Shown here: positions 1 through 11,639 of the stretch, piece by piece
Layout of the letters: each line of letters begins with the position of its first letter
Position numbering within the stretch: the first letter of the stretch is position 1
Source: Caprella mutica
Taxonomy: Eukaryota > Arthropoda > Malacostraca > Amphipoda > Caprellidae
NCBI GenBank assembly: GCA_947561585.1
Contig: CANNZV010001110.1
Location: 1-64,000, forward strand
DNA: 64,000 nucleotides
Direction of reading: 5' to 3'
Made by a program: the position numbers and the translations under genes
Notes under the pieces: model-generated
Seen by the model: the letters and a program-made list of their open reading frames with translations, nothing else
What the model was told of the DNA's origin: nothing
The model's database searches: none

Positions 1-114
1 CATCATCCCTGTAGAGTTTCTTCTTTCTCTCCATTCGATTTTCCCCCTTTAGCTTACTTATCATTTTCTACATTTTCTCCCCATTCTTATTTCGTTTTAT
101 TTACTGTGCTATCT

Positions 115-1284
115 TCATCTCATTTCCCAATTTTGCATCCCTAACAATCCTCTTGACCATATCCTTTTGTTCCCTATAGAGCTCCCAGTACCTGTTTTCC
201 TCTTCTTTCTATTTAGATACCTTCTATATTTGATTTCATCTCTTATATTTTGATTGATCCAAGCCGGCTCCATTACTTTCTTCTTCTCTCTATCAATTCT
301 TTTTCTAATTCGCACTTTCAAACATTCATCTGCTTTCTCTTTTATAATTCTCTCCATGTCACCCACCAATATATGCTCGCCTCTGTCTACTTCACTCTCC
401 ACCTCCTGAACAAACCTTCCCATTGCCTCCTCATCATTGACACGATAGAACTCACTTATTTGCCATCCACAATCTTCTCTCTTCAACTTAGCATCCCGAA
501 TCTCGAACATAACCTCAATATAACAATGGTCAGATAAATCATAGTTGATCTTATCTTCATTAATTGTCTCTTTCTGAAAACTGGCATGCATGTTTTCATC
601 CACCAAAACATAATCAATGACACTTCTCTCAATATACTGCACCCTAGTATATTTTCCTTCACAATTATCCTCTACATTCAACATTAACAGGTTCCACCTC
701 TCCATAAACTCCAACAACATCTGCCCATTACCATTCAAACCATGCTCTCCTAGGAAGCCCACATGACCATTAAAATCACCCATCACTATTCTACCCCTAC
801 CATCCGGAATATCTCTCATTTTTCTATCCATTTCCCTATATATTCCTACCTTTCTTTCTGTTTCTCTAGTATCCAGATATACCAATAAGATAATCAGTTT
901 TATACCACACACTTCCACCTCTTCCACTAAAACATCACTACACCCACTATTCTACTTGCTGATGCTCACACTCTCCAAATCATTTGTCATTAACATTAAT
1001 CCTCCACCCTTCTTATCCTTTAATTCTCTCATCTGCTCAATTAATGCCACTTGGTCTTCCCATTCTACTCTTCTATATTTTTCATGCGTCTCAACGAGCC
1101 TAATTATTCTAATTTCATTACCATCCCCTTCTTCACTCATCTTTCTTCTCAGCTCAATTGCTTTGGTATTTGTCAACCCCTGCACATTTATCAGATCAAC
1201 TCTCAGTTTCACCCCATCCCCCATGTTTACTCTCCCTCCCTTCGGTCTCAACACCCCCTGATTCATATCACCCCTCCCTCCCAT
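115..1284 (-). pseudogene. LINE EEP-family endonuclease, interrupted by an in-frame TAG
   Basis: This encodes the target-nicking endonuclease domain of a non-LTR retrotransposon (endonuclease/exonuclease/phosphatase fold). The visible signature blocks, in order, are VDLINVQGL, LVETHE, GGGLML, the catalytic GDFNGHVG, IDYVLVDE and the terminal SDHC. A TAG codon at 952-954 splits the frame: the upstream part ends ESVSISK, and the same frame resumes with NSGCSDVLVEEVEVCG. A single nonsense mutation therefore separates two otherwise aligned halves. The frame ends at 115 in a basic linker (MEPAWINQNIRDEIK) and is shifted further downstream. I infer an inactive relic. Ownership by an insect LINE clade is clear, but the exact clade is not. 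Confidence 0.88.
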
Positions 1285-1289
1285 AACCC

Positions 1290-1815
1290 CCCTGTTCCTC
1301 TTTCATTCATTCTGTCTTTCATTTATATACTCCTCTCTTACTCTAATTTTTCCTTTGGATTTGTAAATACCATTTTCCCCATCATCCCTTCGTCTTCTAA
1401 GCTACTCTCTCAATTTCCTATCCTCCTCCCTCTCCCTTACTGTGAGGTCTGGCACTATCATCATTTGCCTGTACTTTTCTCCTGCATTTCTGAGATTTTT
1501 TGCCCTTCCTATTATAGCCCACTTTTGCCCTGCAGCCCTCAACTTTACCAGTAGAGGAGCTGGTCTATCATCATTCTTTTCATTCCCTGTTTCTCTTTTT
1601 CCTTTACTTAACCTTACTGTTCCTCAATATCTATATTTCTTAATTCCAGCTAATTTCTCACTATACCTTCAAATACTATCATATCACCCTTTGTTTCTAT
1701 TTTCATCCCATGAACTATCACATTGCATTCCTTTTTCTCATCATCTTCCTGCCTAACCCTATCCAAAACTTCTTTCTTTATTCCTTCTACCATTTCTCCT
1801 GTACTACTATTATTC
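1290..1815 (-). pseudogene. LINE ORF1-like remnant
   Basis: A frame-broken minus-strand translation contains an RNA-binding-like stretch: CNVIVHGM near the upstream end, then a frame change, then RPAPLLVKLRAAGQKWAIIG, and downstream IVPDLTVREREEDRKLRE and GENGIYKSKGKIR. This arrangement (an RRM-like part followed by a basic, helical C-terminus) is what I know from ORF1 proteins of insect LINEs that precede EEP-type endonucleases. At least two stop codons (one after GIVRN, one in the LREXLRRRR segment) and frame changes interrupt it. The exact limits are uncertain because no intact frame is present. Confidence 0.6.
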
Positions 1816-2424
1816 TAAAATATTTTCCAAGTCAAATAATGTTAGTGATCTCTGTGAACAGTTTTTTAGAATGATTTTATTCGAAACTCTTCATAAAACT
1901 GTGAAACTGACTTTTTCGAAGGTAATTCTTTCTTCTACATTTTGATAATAATTCATAATTATTCTAAATCATTGCATTTTCATTTTGTTTAATTTTATTG
2001 TATTATTAATTACAGCAAATATAAACTATATAATTCTGAAGGGAGACTGAAAAAATCTTAACATTCAAATAATATATACAATTATTATGATATAAAAACA
2101 ACATAATGGTACAAAAAAATGTATTAAATTATCCTCTTCGAAGAGAGTATATTCACGCATCATATTTTTATCGCGTGTATGGCTACAGCCTCGTTAAAAA
2201 TAATGAATACTATAAATAGATTACTATTGTTACATTAAAATATAATATCTATTTCCAATATGTTTAATTAACTGCTGGAATACATTCAGACTAATGATAT
2301 TGAAAATCGATGATGCTACCTATAATTCAAAAGAAAGTAAAACCGATGCGAGAAAATCGTTTATCATAATTTACAATTCAATAGGTGTTCTAAATAAGTA
2401 TGATCATCATATAGTAATTAATAA

Positions 2425-2844
2425 CTACTATATAAAAATATATAATAATGGCTCAGAGAATAGAAATATTTTATAACCCTTTGCTGCATGAATTATTGTT
2501 TTATGAAAAAAATGTCAATCATAAAAAATATATGCGAAAAAAAATATATTTTTTTCGATAGTGAGTGATATATGGAATGTTGCTCTAGAGCATCATCATG
2601 CAAGTGAAGGGGGTAAACGATACAAATTTATGAACTTCCTTTTATTAACTCAAACAAGTTTTAAACATTATAAGGCATATTAGAAACTCATTTCCAGACA
2701 AGAATAAAAACAAAATTAATATAATGCACTTCTACATTAAATTAGCTGATGTAATTTAAATGACAAAGAATTACAATTTAATTACAAAGAAAAACAACTA
2801 TATAAAAATATATAATAATGGCTCCGACAATAGAAATATTTCAT
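2425..2844. repeat. AT-rich stretch with a 50-bp direct repeat
   Basis: The segment at 2425-2474 recurs at 2795-2844, about 370 bp downstream, with only a few changes. Both copies share TATATAATAATGGCTC followed by AATAGAAATATTT. The surroundings (1816-3035) are AT-rich without a credible coding frame; the 60-codon frame at 2294-2476 is low complexity. The repeat could be the footprint of a duplication or the ends of a small element. Confidence 0.6.
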
Positions 2845-3035
2845 AAAGGACATTTTTTCTCATATTTATTTTATAGTATTCCATATTTACTATAAATTGA
2901 AACTAATGATCATATAAGAATTATATAAGATAAAACGCAACTATTTTTTTCATAATGGATTATTTTTCATGGAATAATATATGCACTTGATGAAAGTCTA
3001 CGGATATTGCTAATAATATTTAATTTACTTTTATT

Positions 3036-3158
3036 CATAGAATTTACACTAGGTTTTATCCATAGAATTTACACTAGGTTTTATCCATAGAATTTACACT
3101 AGGTTTTATCCATAGAATTTACACTAGGTTTCATCCATAGAATTTATGCTAGGCTTTT
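3036..3158. repeat. 25-bp tandem repeat, about 5 copies
   Basis: The unit begins CATAGAATTTACACTAGG and continues TTTTATC. Copies start at 3036, 3061, 3086, 3111 and 3136; the first three are identical and the last two carry a few changes. No gene overlaps it. Confidence 0.95.
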
Positions 3159-3299
3159 TTGTTCATATTTTCATGTATTTTATTATTTTCATGTCAATTC
3201 TTATTTCAATCTTGTTATATTAGTGTAGGAAACATAATTATGACAAGAAAACGGTTGGTGTAAAATATTTCGTTTTTCTGCACCTATAGAGAAGAAGAA

Positions 3300-3490
3300 C
3301 CTACGTTGAGAAGTGCAATCGAACGTGCGCAAACAATTTGACACTGTCGAAGCCCATTGCGTTCGAGACATCGTGCTTTCGACAGGCGCACTTCCATCCA
3401 ATATTGGGTCCAACCCCCCACCCTCATCCACCCAAAATAGGTTGGGGAGGAGGAGGAGGAGAGGGGGGGGGGGGTGGGGGTGGGGGGTGG
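3300..3490. other. GC-rich island ending in a G-rich tract
   Basis: About 190 bp of much higher GC content than its surroundings ends in a purine tract (3443-3490) with a G run of about ten and several further runs of four to six G. It could form a G-quadruplex. Frames of 70-78 codons exist on both strands, but they overlap each other and lack domain features, so I do not call a gene. It may be a fragment of an unrecognised repeat. Confidence 0.5.
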
Positions 3491-3499
3491 ATTATCGAA

Positions 3500-5180
3500 A
3501 GTTTCTTTTTAGGTATTCTAAATGATAAATGTAAGATTTACTGCAACAATTTAATGTTTAAAAAAGTCTTATAGATTAAAATTGCATTTCATATTAATAT
3601 TTTGAATATATTAAAATTAGTTATGAGAAGTAATTAAATGATATTTAGTATAAAAATGATATACTAAACTATATAAAATATAAGTAATTTTATTTATTTA
3701 TATCATATATATAATAATTTAAAATAGTAATATTATATTATATTATAATTATATCATAAAAAATAAAGTGATATTGTTTTATTTATATCTTATATACATC
3801 CAATAGCTACATTCTATCAGCAAAAATGGTTTGAAACTTTTCCGAGCTTTAGAAAAGTTCTGCAACAATTCAATTTACATTTGAGCAAACCTGTGAAAGG
3901 TTCGAAGGTATTGGTTGAATCATCAAACAATTTAATTCTCTCTCCCTATGTTGGTTCATGGCTTTTAAAAAGATGAACTGCTGTAGTCATTCAAATGCAA
4001 AGTCAATTGTTACGAGGTTTTTTTTCAGTTTTTAGATGGACTGACAGTTCTGATTTTGACTTAAAGGTTTACTGGTGAATTACTGCATTTTGACACATAT
4101 TTCGATAATATTTGAATCTTTTGATGGTATTTATTTCTGTATTCTCATTTAGAATTAATTTAGATGAAGGATATGACTGATTACTATGGGTAGGAAATGA
4201 CCTATAGAGTTATGACCAATATGACTTATAAAGATAAATTATATGATATATTATTTATAAGGAATTTCATTTTTTCGTTCTCCATCAAATACAATTATGA
4301 TGGATAAATGAAATAGTCTATTTTCAGGTGTTTCATTTACAAATAAATATAAGTAGTGATACTTATATTCATTATATTATATTTATTATATTATATATTC
4401 CATGTTACTTCTTCTCTCTCTTCCAATAAATATAGCATAATAGATAGCAATCTTCTTATTGAGCGGAAGAAGTAATGGCAAAAGATGTGGTGTACGAGGA
4501 TAATTATAGTCTATGTCTTTATATTACCAGGCAATGTGCTCTTATTGCATCTTATATAACAATGATGAATCATCTCAACTTGATTTGTTATCTGCTATAA
4601 TACCATAAGGGAAATTAATGTGAATATAAGGGGTTAATATATAATACCGTTTATTATTACAAATAAACAATGCTCTTAATAATTTAATATAATTATATTA
4701 GTAAATCTTTTTACATATTAAAATTTCAGTTCTACTTATATTTCATACACGAATAATAATAAGAAAAGTAGGGGCTTTGTTTGTGTTACACTTGCATCAC
4801 TTTAAATTATGACTTCTGTCGCTTTGTTCTTCATTTCTAGTCAACGACATTTTTTTTAATTACTCTTGGCAAGGAGTCAAACGTCACTCTCACTGACATT
4901 TCTGGATTGGTACAAACTATATCACAGAGAGAAGTCAGTAAAAGATTTTCATAAGATAGATCGAATGGAATTATAGCTGCTTGTTTTTTTATATTGGGAA
5001 GCATAAGAAGAAGTTTGGCTTTTTTAATATACTGCTATAATTTCTTGAATTTACTATTTCTTGAATAATTTACTATCTACGTATTATACAATGTGAGTTT
5101 ATACTGTTTCTGTGATTAAATATTTATGCTTGAATTATTGTGATTTATTCTTAAAAATTATTAACATTTTGAAAAGCTTC
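3500..5180. other. AT-rich DNA without recognisable gene
   Basis: No frame with domain-like composition, no clear repeat array and no transposon ends were seen. Simple AT-rich runs dominate, especially 3580-3790 and 4340-4400. Confidence 0.5.
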
Positions 5181-5181
5181 A

Positions 5182-5698
5182 TTTGTGATGGTAATTACTG
5201 TCACTAGACACACTTGTGATGGTAATTACTGTCATTAGACACACTTGTGATGGTAATTACTGTCACAAGCCACACTTGTGGTGGTAATTACTGTCACAAG
5301 ACACACTTGTAATGGTAATTACTGTCACAAGACACACTTCTGATGGTAAATACTGTCACTAGACACACTTGTGATGGTAATTACTGTCACTAGACACACT
5401 TGTGATGGTAATTACTGTCATTAGACACACTTGTGATGGTAATTACTGTCACAAGCCACACTTGTGGTGGTAATTACTGTCACAAGACACACTTGTAATG
5501 GTAATTACTGTCACAAGCCACACTTGTAATGGTAATTACTGTCACAAGCCACACTTGTGATGGTAAATACTGTCACAAGCCACACTTGTGATGGTAATTA
5601 CTGTCACAAGACACACTTGTGGTGGTAAATACTGTCACAAGCCACACTTGTGATGGTAATTACTGTCACAAGACACACTTGTGATGGTAAATACTCTC
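5182..5698. repeat. 31-bp minisatellite with a palindromic core, about 17 copies
   Basis: Copies start every 31 bp from 5187 to 5683. The core TGTGATGGTAATTACTGTCA continues CA and is an imperfect palindrome: TGTGA and TCACA flank the perfect GTAATTAC. Units differ mainly at GATGG/GGTGG/AATGG and at CTAGAC/AAGCC/AAGAC. An eight-unit pattern of variants partly recurs, pointing to block duplication. Confidence 0.97.
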
Positions 5699-7799
5699 TC
5701 CAGTGCTGTGGTTTCTAAGGCCAAGCTTTTGATGTGTCTCTCAAGTGTCTCTAAATTCACTGCTTTTGTTCGGTGTGAAGTTCGGACTCGCATTTCGTGT
5801 CTCTGTCCTGTGCTTTATTTTGTTCGCTGAGTGTCAGCAAACTATCTAGCTAGTGTGTGAAATAACATGCAAATTGCTTGACAGCTATTTAAATACAAAT
5901 ATAACAGTCATGGTGAAAGTTGAATATCAAAATATATTAGTTGTCTATTGCATCATATTTTTACTGCTGTGTCAAATTTGTTGGACTATTTATATTATAT
6001 ATTTTAAAATAAATAATGAATCTAGTAATAAAAAGTAGAAAAATGATACCTAACCTTAAATTTGTAATGTAAAATTGTATATCCAATTTCTTGAATTAAT
6101 TTAGGTAGGTATAAATTATTTTATTATTTTCTTTCACTCACTCCATTTTTCTATTACACAGTCGTGTTCATTTTATCGAGTTACATGCTACGTTATTTAA
6201 GCTCTTCTATCGAAGTGAAAACCTCTAGCGACTGATTTAGTGTGCCGAGTGATAAATGTTCATTCCACATCACATCTTTTTCATTAGTGAATATTGCAAT
6301 GAGGTGAAAAGATCTGCCAAGCCTTCCACACTCCTGGGAAATATTTACCTGAAGATATTGAGATGGGGTTTCTGGTTGACTTAGCGTATCTTAAAAATTG
6401 AGATATACAGAACAAATAAAAAAGCGTGGTGTCACATCGAGCAGCTTGATTCATTAACACACTATTAAGGAAGGAGAATTTAATGATATTAAAACAATAG
6501 ATACCTATGGAGCACCGAATACCTTGTATATTGAATCTCTTGAACACTGATACCGAAACCAGTTGAGACATTGAATGAATGAATCTTCGATGTATCGATT
6601 TTTTAATATTTACCCTACAAAATTATAGTCACAATTTTCAAAAATAGATTTGCGATCTACAGAACTTCATATTGTAGGGTAGATCCAAATTTAATGTGTG
6701 ATTTATTTAAATCCCAATATCTGCCAAGTGAATCTCAAAATGAAGATATTGAGATTTATGATTCCATTTCATGCAAATATGCTTCTCATATTCAACGGAA
6801 TGTAATATATTGAGAAAATAAATCAGAGCACATATGAATGTTATAAATTTCACTGAAACTACGATAAATTTAATGAACATTTTATGAAGGATTATGTAAA
6901 TACTATTTTGTTTTTATGATTTTAATATAGAACCAGTAGAGTTGTACCAGCGTGTTTTGCTAGCTTATCGGGGATATTTCTCCGTAGTTTTATCTCGAGA
7001 TGTCGAAATGAGATCAGATGGCAGCGCATAAATGGAAATCTCTGAAGCTGATCCCTCATCTCAGGCACAGTGGCTCTCTCTCGCCGAGTGGATTTCGTGG
7101 AGTAAGATTCAGAAAAAAGATAAACGGACTGGGGAGAAGAGGCAGAGGAAGGTTTTAGCTCGTGCAAATCGTGGAAAATTATTACGATTGTAAATAAATG
7201 TCAAGGATAGTTTTTAAGTGAAATTAAGTTTTATTTAATCTGAGAATGAGGTGTATTTTATTATACGATAACGTAATATTGCCAGGTGACGTAAAAGTAT
7301 TAAAGACAGTTTAATTTTCATTAAAGGAAAGCATTCATTCTTTATAGATGATAAACATAATATGAATATGACTGAAATAATAATAAATGATCTCATTAAA
7401 ACATAGTTGTTTGTTTATCGTTATATCCAAGTAGAATTAAGTTGAGTTGAAACTGAAGGCATCTCTGAGTTGACGGAGAAAATCCCAAGAGTGATGAGAG
7501 TCTCTTCAAGACAACTCATTTTACTAATGAGAATCTACCTAATGACAGCTACTTTCTTTGTAACGGACTGACATTATGGAGTATTTGAGACATCCTAACT
7601 CTCGTAAAAGGGGTCTCATTGACTATGCTATATATATTAGATATAAATATTATTATATTATACATACATAGAAGCCAATGATTTTGCGAAACTCTATTAT
7701 ATATTGATCTTTTAACGATAGCTTTTGCTTATCAAAAAAGGTATACAATTCCGATTAATTTTCATCTAATGGACTCATATTCGAAAGGATTTATAATAC
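5699..7799. other. AT-rich DNA, no supported gene
   Basis: Short frames exist (5853-6038 plus; 6284-6571 and 6922-7167 minus), but none has domain signatures, a start context or splice support. The 6950-7165 part is less AT-rich and might be a decayed exon or element. I cannot assign it. Confidence 0.45.
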
Positions 7800-8422
7800 A
7801 CTAGTGTACTCTCCCGTTAAAAATAACGGGTCACCATCAATATCAATAATTTACCCGTTATTAAGTTACTTTTAACGAATTCAATTATAGATAAAATACA
7901 TTCAAAAATTTACTAGAAACATGATATTTAAATATCCTGTCAATATATTCCCATGCGTATCATAGTTACATTATTCATGCATAATACCCGTCGAGTAAAA
8001 GCGGACACCAAATAAATAAATAAACACACTAAGGAAATTATCAGTATAGATAAATTGACTGCATAATTTATTAATTGATTTTAATTTAGCTAATCGGAAG
8101 TATTTTTTCATTACAGCAAGTGTATAGTTTAATATAGATAATATTTGAGATATTTTATTTTAATTAACATTCAATGAAATGTGTCATCAAGGGGAACTTC
8201 AAATTACAAGGATAAAAATAGTTATTGGTAAATAGAGAGAAACGAGGAATAAGATTATCCTATTCTTAGGAAAATTTAGGACGGGGCCTCTGTTAAAGTT
8301 TAAAGTTAGAATTGTCTAGCATCATATTGATAGAAAGAAAGCTTGAAAACTGATAAAACCTTCAACGTTGAGTTTAAACAACCTCATAATCACCCTCCAT
8401 TAATAGTTTCCTTATCTATATT

Positions 8423-8453
<31 letters not shown>

Positions 8454-8454
8454 G

Positions 8455-8488
<34 letters not shown>

Positions 8489-8882
8489 GTCTGTCTGTGG
8501 TCTGTCTGTCTGTCTGTCTGTCTGTGGTCTGTCTGTCTGTGGTCTGTCACGATTTGAGGAATATTCAGAAATTAGACTAAATATGTTAACAGGTGGTAGC
8601 ATGACTACTGATTCTAATATGAGTGGAGTAAAATAGATTATTACTATAAATGAATTACAAATTATTCTAAATCTACAGTGTTAGCTTATAATGAACTATT
8701 TGCAGCATCTGTCATAAAATTTATAAACTCAGTTATTCAAATTTTAAATATATTTTATCCATAAAATAATTATACTATGCAAATTTTTTTATTTTATTTG
8801 AATTCATTAGAAGTTACCTAATTACGGGTAATAAATTTGTATTGATATTGACCCGTTATTTTTAACGGGAAAGTACACTAGT
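7800..8882. mobile_element. Non-autonomous TIR DNA transposon, about 1.08 kb
   Basis: The left end (7801) starts CTAGTGTACTCTCCCGTTAA and the right end (to 8881) is its inverted complement with one change. Each terminus contains a hairpin, CCCGTTA-AAAA-TAACGGG. The inside has no transposase and includes a (TCTG)n tract. Related pieces lie at 23733-23766 (one end) and at 39735-40230 (internal and left-end parts). The target duplication is not clear (possibly TA or longer), so the superfamily is unassigned. Confidence 0.85.
8424..8547. repeat. (TCTG)n microsatellite inside the TIR element
   Basis: Runs of TCTG are interrupted by TGTGGTC steps. The homologous internal segment near 39790 has only two or three such units, so the tract expanded in this copy. 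The frames across it on both strands (8343-8636, 8390-8602) are artefacts of the repeat. Confidence 0.97.
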
Positions 8883-11000
8883 AATAACATATTCATCATA
8901 TCTTCCAAAAAATATTGAACAGTTGCCAAATTTTATTCATATCATCGTATCAAGTAATATATAGTTATATTAGATTTTCCCCAGATTGAAAAATGATAAA
9001 TCTTCCCTATTTAAAGCTCTTTAAATTTTTCTATCAAAAGATGTTGTATTATATTATAACATAGAAAATTATAACTAGTCCCTATCATCATAGAATAACA
9101 TATCTATGCGTCCCTTTCTTGACATGTCTTTCTAATAGCTACCACATAACTATCGCACCTTCAAAAGCCTCTCTATTTGCTCTTCTCAACTCCAATGCTA
9201 ATTGTTATCACACACACGCACGCCAAGCCTCCCTTCTATCAGTTCTGACAGAACTAGCGAGAATTCAGTCACTTGAACAGACAATTAACAATTTCAGCCT
9301 CTGAGGTCGGGTGATACTAAGGATAGTTATTGAATGTGCATAGTATATATTTAGGAATTTGTATATATATTTAGTATTGGATAACCCTTTACGATCGTGT
9401 GTGATGAATTAGTCACATGAAAAGTACTATGAATACTGTGATAAATTGAATGTGTGGAGCCAAGTGACGAATGTGACTATCGCGTCACATGTTAAATATT
9501 TTTTTTTATGAAATATAGAAATTAATTAAAATTAGTACATATATCAACTATTTATCGGATGCTAACTAGACACATTGGAAGGTTATAAAATTTTAACTTT
9601 TGAAAAATAATTCATGTTTTATATAAAGGATAAAATAGATGGTGTAGAAAAATTGTAAAAGAAATGAGAAGGAAACGCTAAAGTTTTCTTTAAATTTGAA
9701 TTTTACTCATCTTCATAAAAATTTACAAAATATATATAGTGCTATAATATTTTAAAATGAAGAAATAGATCACTTAGCTAAAAATTTCATGAAAACTACA
9801 TCAAATTTTATGAATATGGATAGGTATACATTACATTTTCGATATTTTATTTAGGTACTTTTTTATCATTCTTTAGTATATTTATATACATATTAAATCT
9901 ATCGTAATTGTAATAAAATTATATTGATTAAAAACTAGAGATTAAATGTATTCATCAAACATAATCAGATTAATTCAATTTTTATCTCAAATCAGTTCTA
10001 ATGTACCGTAATTTTTATATTACGAAGCAAACATAGAATATATTATCAATTTATACAAAATACTCCCAACTGGTTTGTCAGTTTAAAAAGATCGATAGAA
10101 AAGTTTTAGGAGAACCTAACTTTTCTCGTTCAACTAGTTCATGAATTAAAAAAAAACAGGAGAAACTTTGTGAAAATGAAACTGCTTTGATGCACTAAAA
10201 TTAGCTTCGGATTCACCTTCTTCTGGCTACAAATTTTACCCTCGTTATAATTAAAACTTTTAATGATGAGAGACAAAAAAGGAACATCAATATTTAGATT
10301 TATATCACATTGCTCTTTTTATTTATTTAATTGATATTATTTTGGTATGAAGAATTCAACGATTTATTATTCTTAACAATTTTAATTATTGATTTACTCA
10401 GGCAGGTACAACTATTTTATATTTAACAATTTTCCAATTGTAACATAGTTTTTTTTTTATAGAATATTTAACGAGATGGCAAGCCAATTCGTCATTATTG
10501 GTGATCAGATTTCACTTCATGATCAAAGACCTGGAATTCAATTGAGAAATCTCTCCACTTGAATTCGGGAAAATTATTTCATCTCACGTGCTGCATTCAT
10601 TCAATTTGGAAGAAAATATTCATATTTACAGCATTTATATTCGAAATTCTTTCAATTAATATATATATTCTTTCTTCTTATTATACATAGGTATACAGTT
10701 ATTTCAAATGTTAAATGGTTGGTATTTGGTTTAAATTCGAACAATGTATTTTTTTTCGGGAACGTTTCGGTTTTTCATTGAAAATTATTTGATTTTAATA
10801 TGTTTATATCACAAATATTCGAAATGTGACGCTATTTCTTACGAGCATTTGATGGCAACGATTTCAATGTATTTTCTGGAAACACATATTTAACAATAAT
10901 AAAAAAATATAGCTAATAGTATCACATTATACCTAATTAATGTATTTTTTTTTATTATATCAGGAATAAAAATTATATTGTATGCTCTGTGTCATCCTTG
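8883..11000. other. AT-rich DNA without recognisable gene
   Basis: A less AT-rich patch at 9110-9305 holds a 61-codon frame with no recognisable motif. The rest is AT-rich with homopolymer runs. I see no element ends or arrays. Confidence 0.45.
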
Positions 11001-11002
11001 GA

Positions 11003-11635
11003 AGATTCCATTATTCCAAATTTCAGTTCCAAGACGTACTTAGTTCTAAAATTCTTAATTTGATTCCAAATTTCAGTTTCAAGATTCAATGTTTCAGTTA
11101 CAAAAAGAATCCAAATTTCAGTTCCATGATTCTAAGATGCAGTTTCAAGAATCAGGTCAAAGATTCTAAAATTCAGTTCTAAAATTCAGTTCTGATATTC
11201 AGTTCTGATATTCAGTTCTGATATTCAGTTCTGATATTCAGTTCTGATATTCAGTTCTAAGATTCAGTTCTAAGATGCAATTCAGGATTCTAAAATTCAG
11301 TACTAAGATTCAGTTCTGATATTCAGTTCTGATATTCAGTTCTGATATTCAGTTCTGATATTCAGTTCTAAGATTCAGTTCTAAGATGCAATTCAGGATT
11401 CTAAAATTCAGTACTAAGATTCAGTTCTGATATTCAGTTCTGATATTCAGTTCTGATATTCAGTTCTGATATTCAGTTCTGATATTCAGTTCTAAGATTT
11501 AGTTCCAAGATTCAGTTCTTAGATTCAGTTCTGATATTCAGTTCCAAATTCAGTACTAAAATTCAGTTCTGATATTCAGTTCTGATATTCAGTTCCAAAA
11601 TTCAGTTCTTAGATGCAGTTCAAAGATTCTAAGGA
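11003..11635. repeat. 13-bp minisatellite with 111-bp higher-order period
   Basis: The basic unit is TTCAGTTCTGATA or TTCAGTTCTAAGA. Marker variants such as GATGCAATTCAGGATTC recur at 11274 and 11385, so a block of 111 bp (eight to nine units) was itself duplicated. The left part (11003-11160) is degenerate. The 66-codon frame at 10982-11182 only reads this repeat. Confidence 0.95.
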
Positions 11636-11639
11636 ATCG

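Larger units (their letters stand above)
1..1815 (-). mobile_element. Degenerate non-LTR (LINE) retrotransposon fragment, 5' part
   Basis: Read on the minus strand, this block holds first an ORF1-like segment and then an apurinic-type endonuclease, in the order expected for the 5' half of a LINE. It runs off the window start, so the reverse transcriptase, if present, would lie outside. The reading frames are broken by stops and frameshifts, so this is an old inactive copy. No target duplication can be judged because only one end is visible, near 1815 where similarity to coding sequence fades into AT-rich DNA. Confidence 0.85.

Noticed and set aside
1051..1756. Plus-strand frames of 101-167 codons rich in S, P, F and L
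   Set aside because: They are shadows of the minus-strand LINE coding sequence, which explains the composition and has recognisable motifs.
3201..3574. Three overlapping short frames in the GC island
   Set aside because: They overlap on both strands, one is mostly glycine from the G run, and none has a domain.
5182..5698. CRISPR-like array
   Set aside because: Units are contiguous 31-bp repeats without unique spacers, in eukaryotic DNA.
6922..7167. 81-codon minus-strand frame
   Set aside because: Composition is gene-like but there are no motifs, no splice signals and no support from a paralogue.
8343..8636. Repetitive CLSVCLSV frame on plus and DRQTDRPQT frame on minus
   Set aside because: Both are produced by the (TCTG)n microsatellite.
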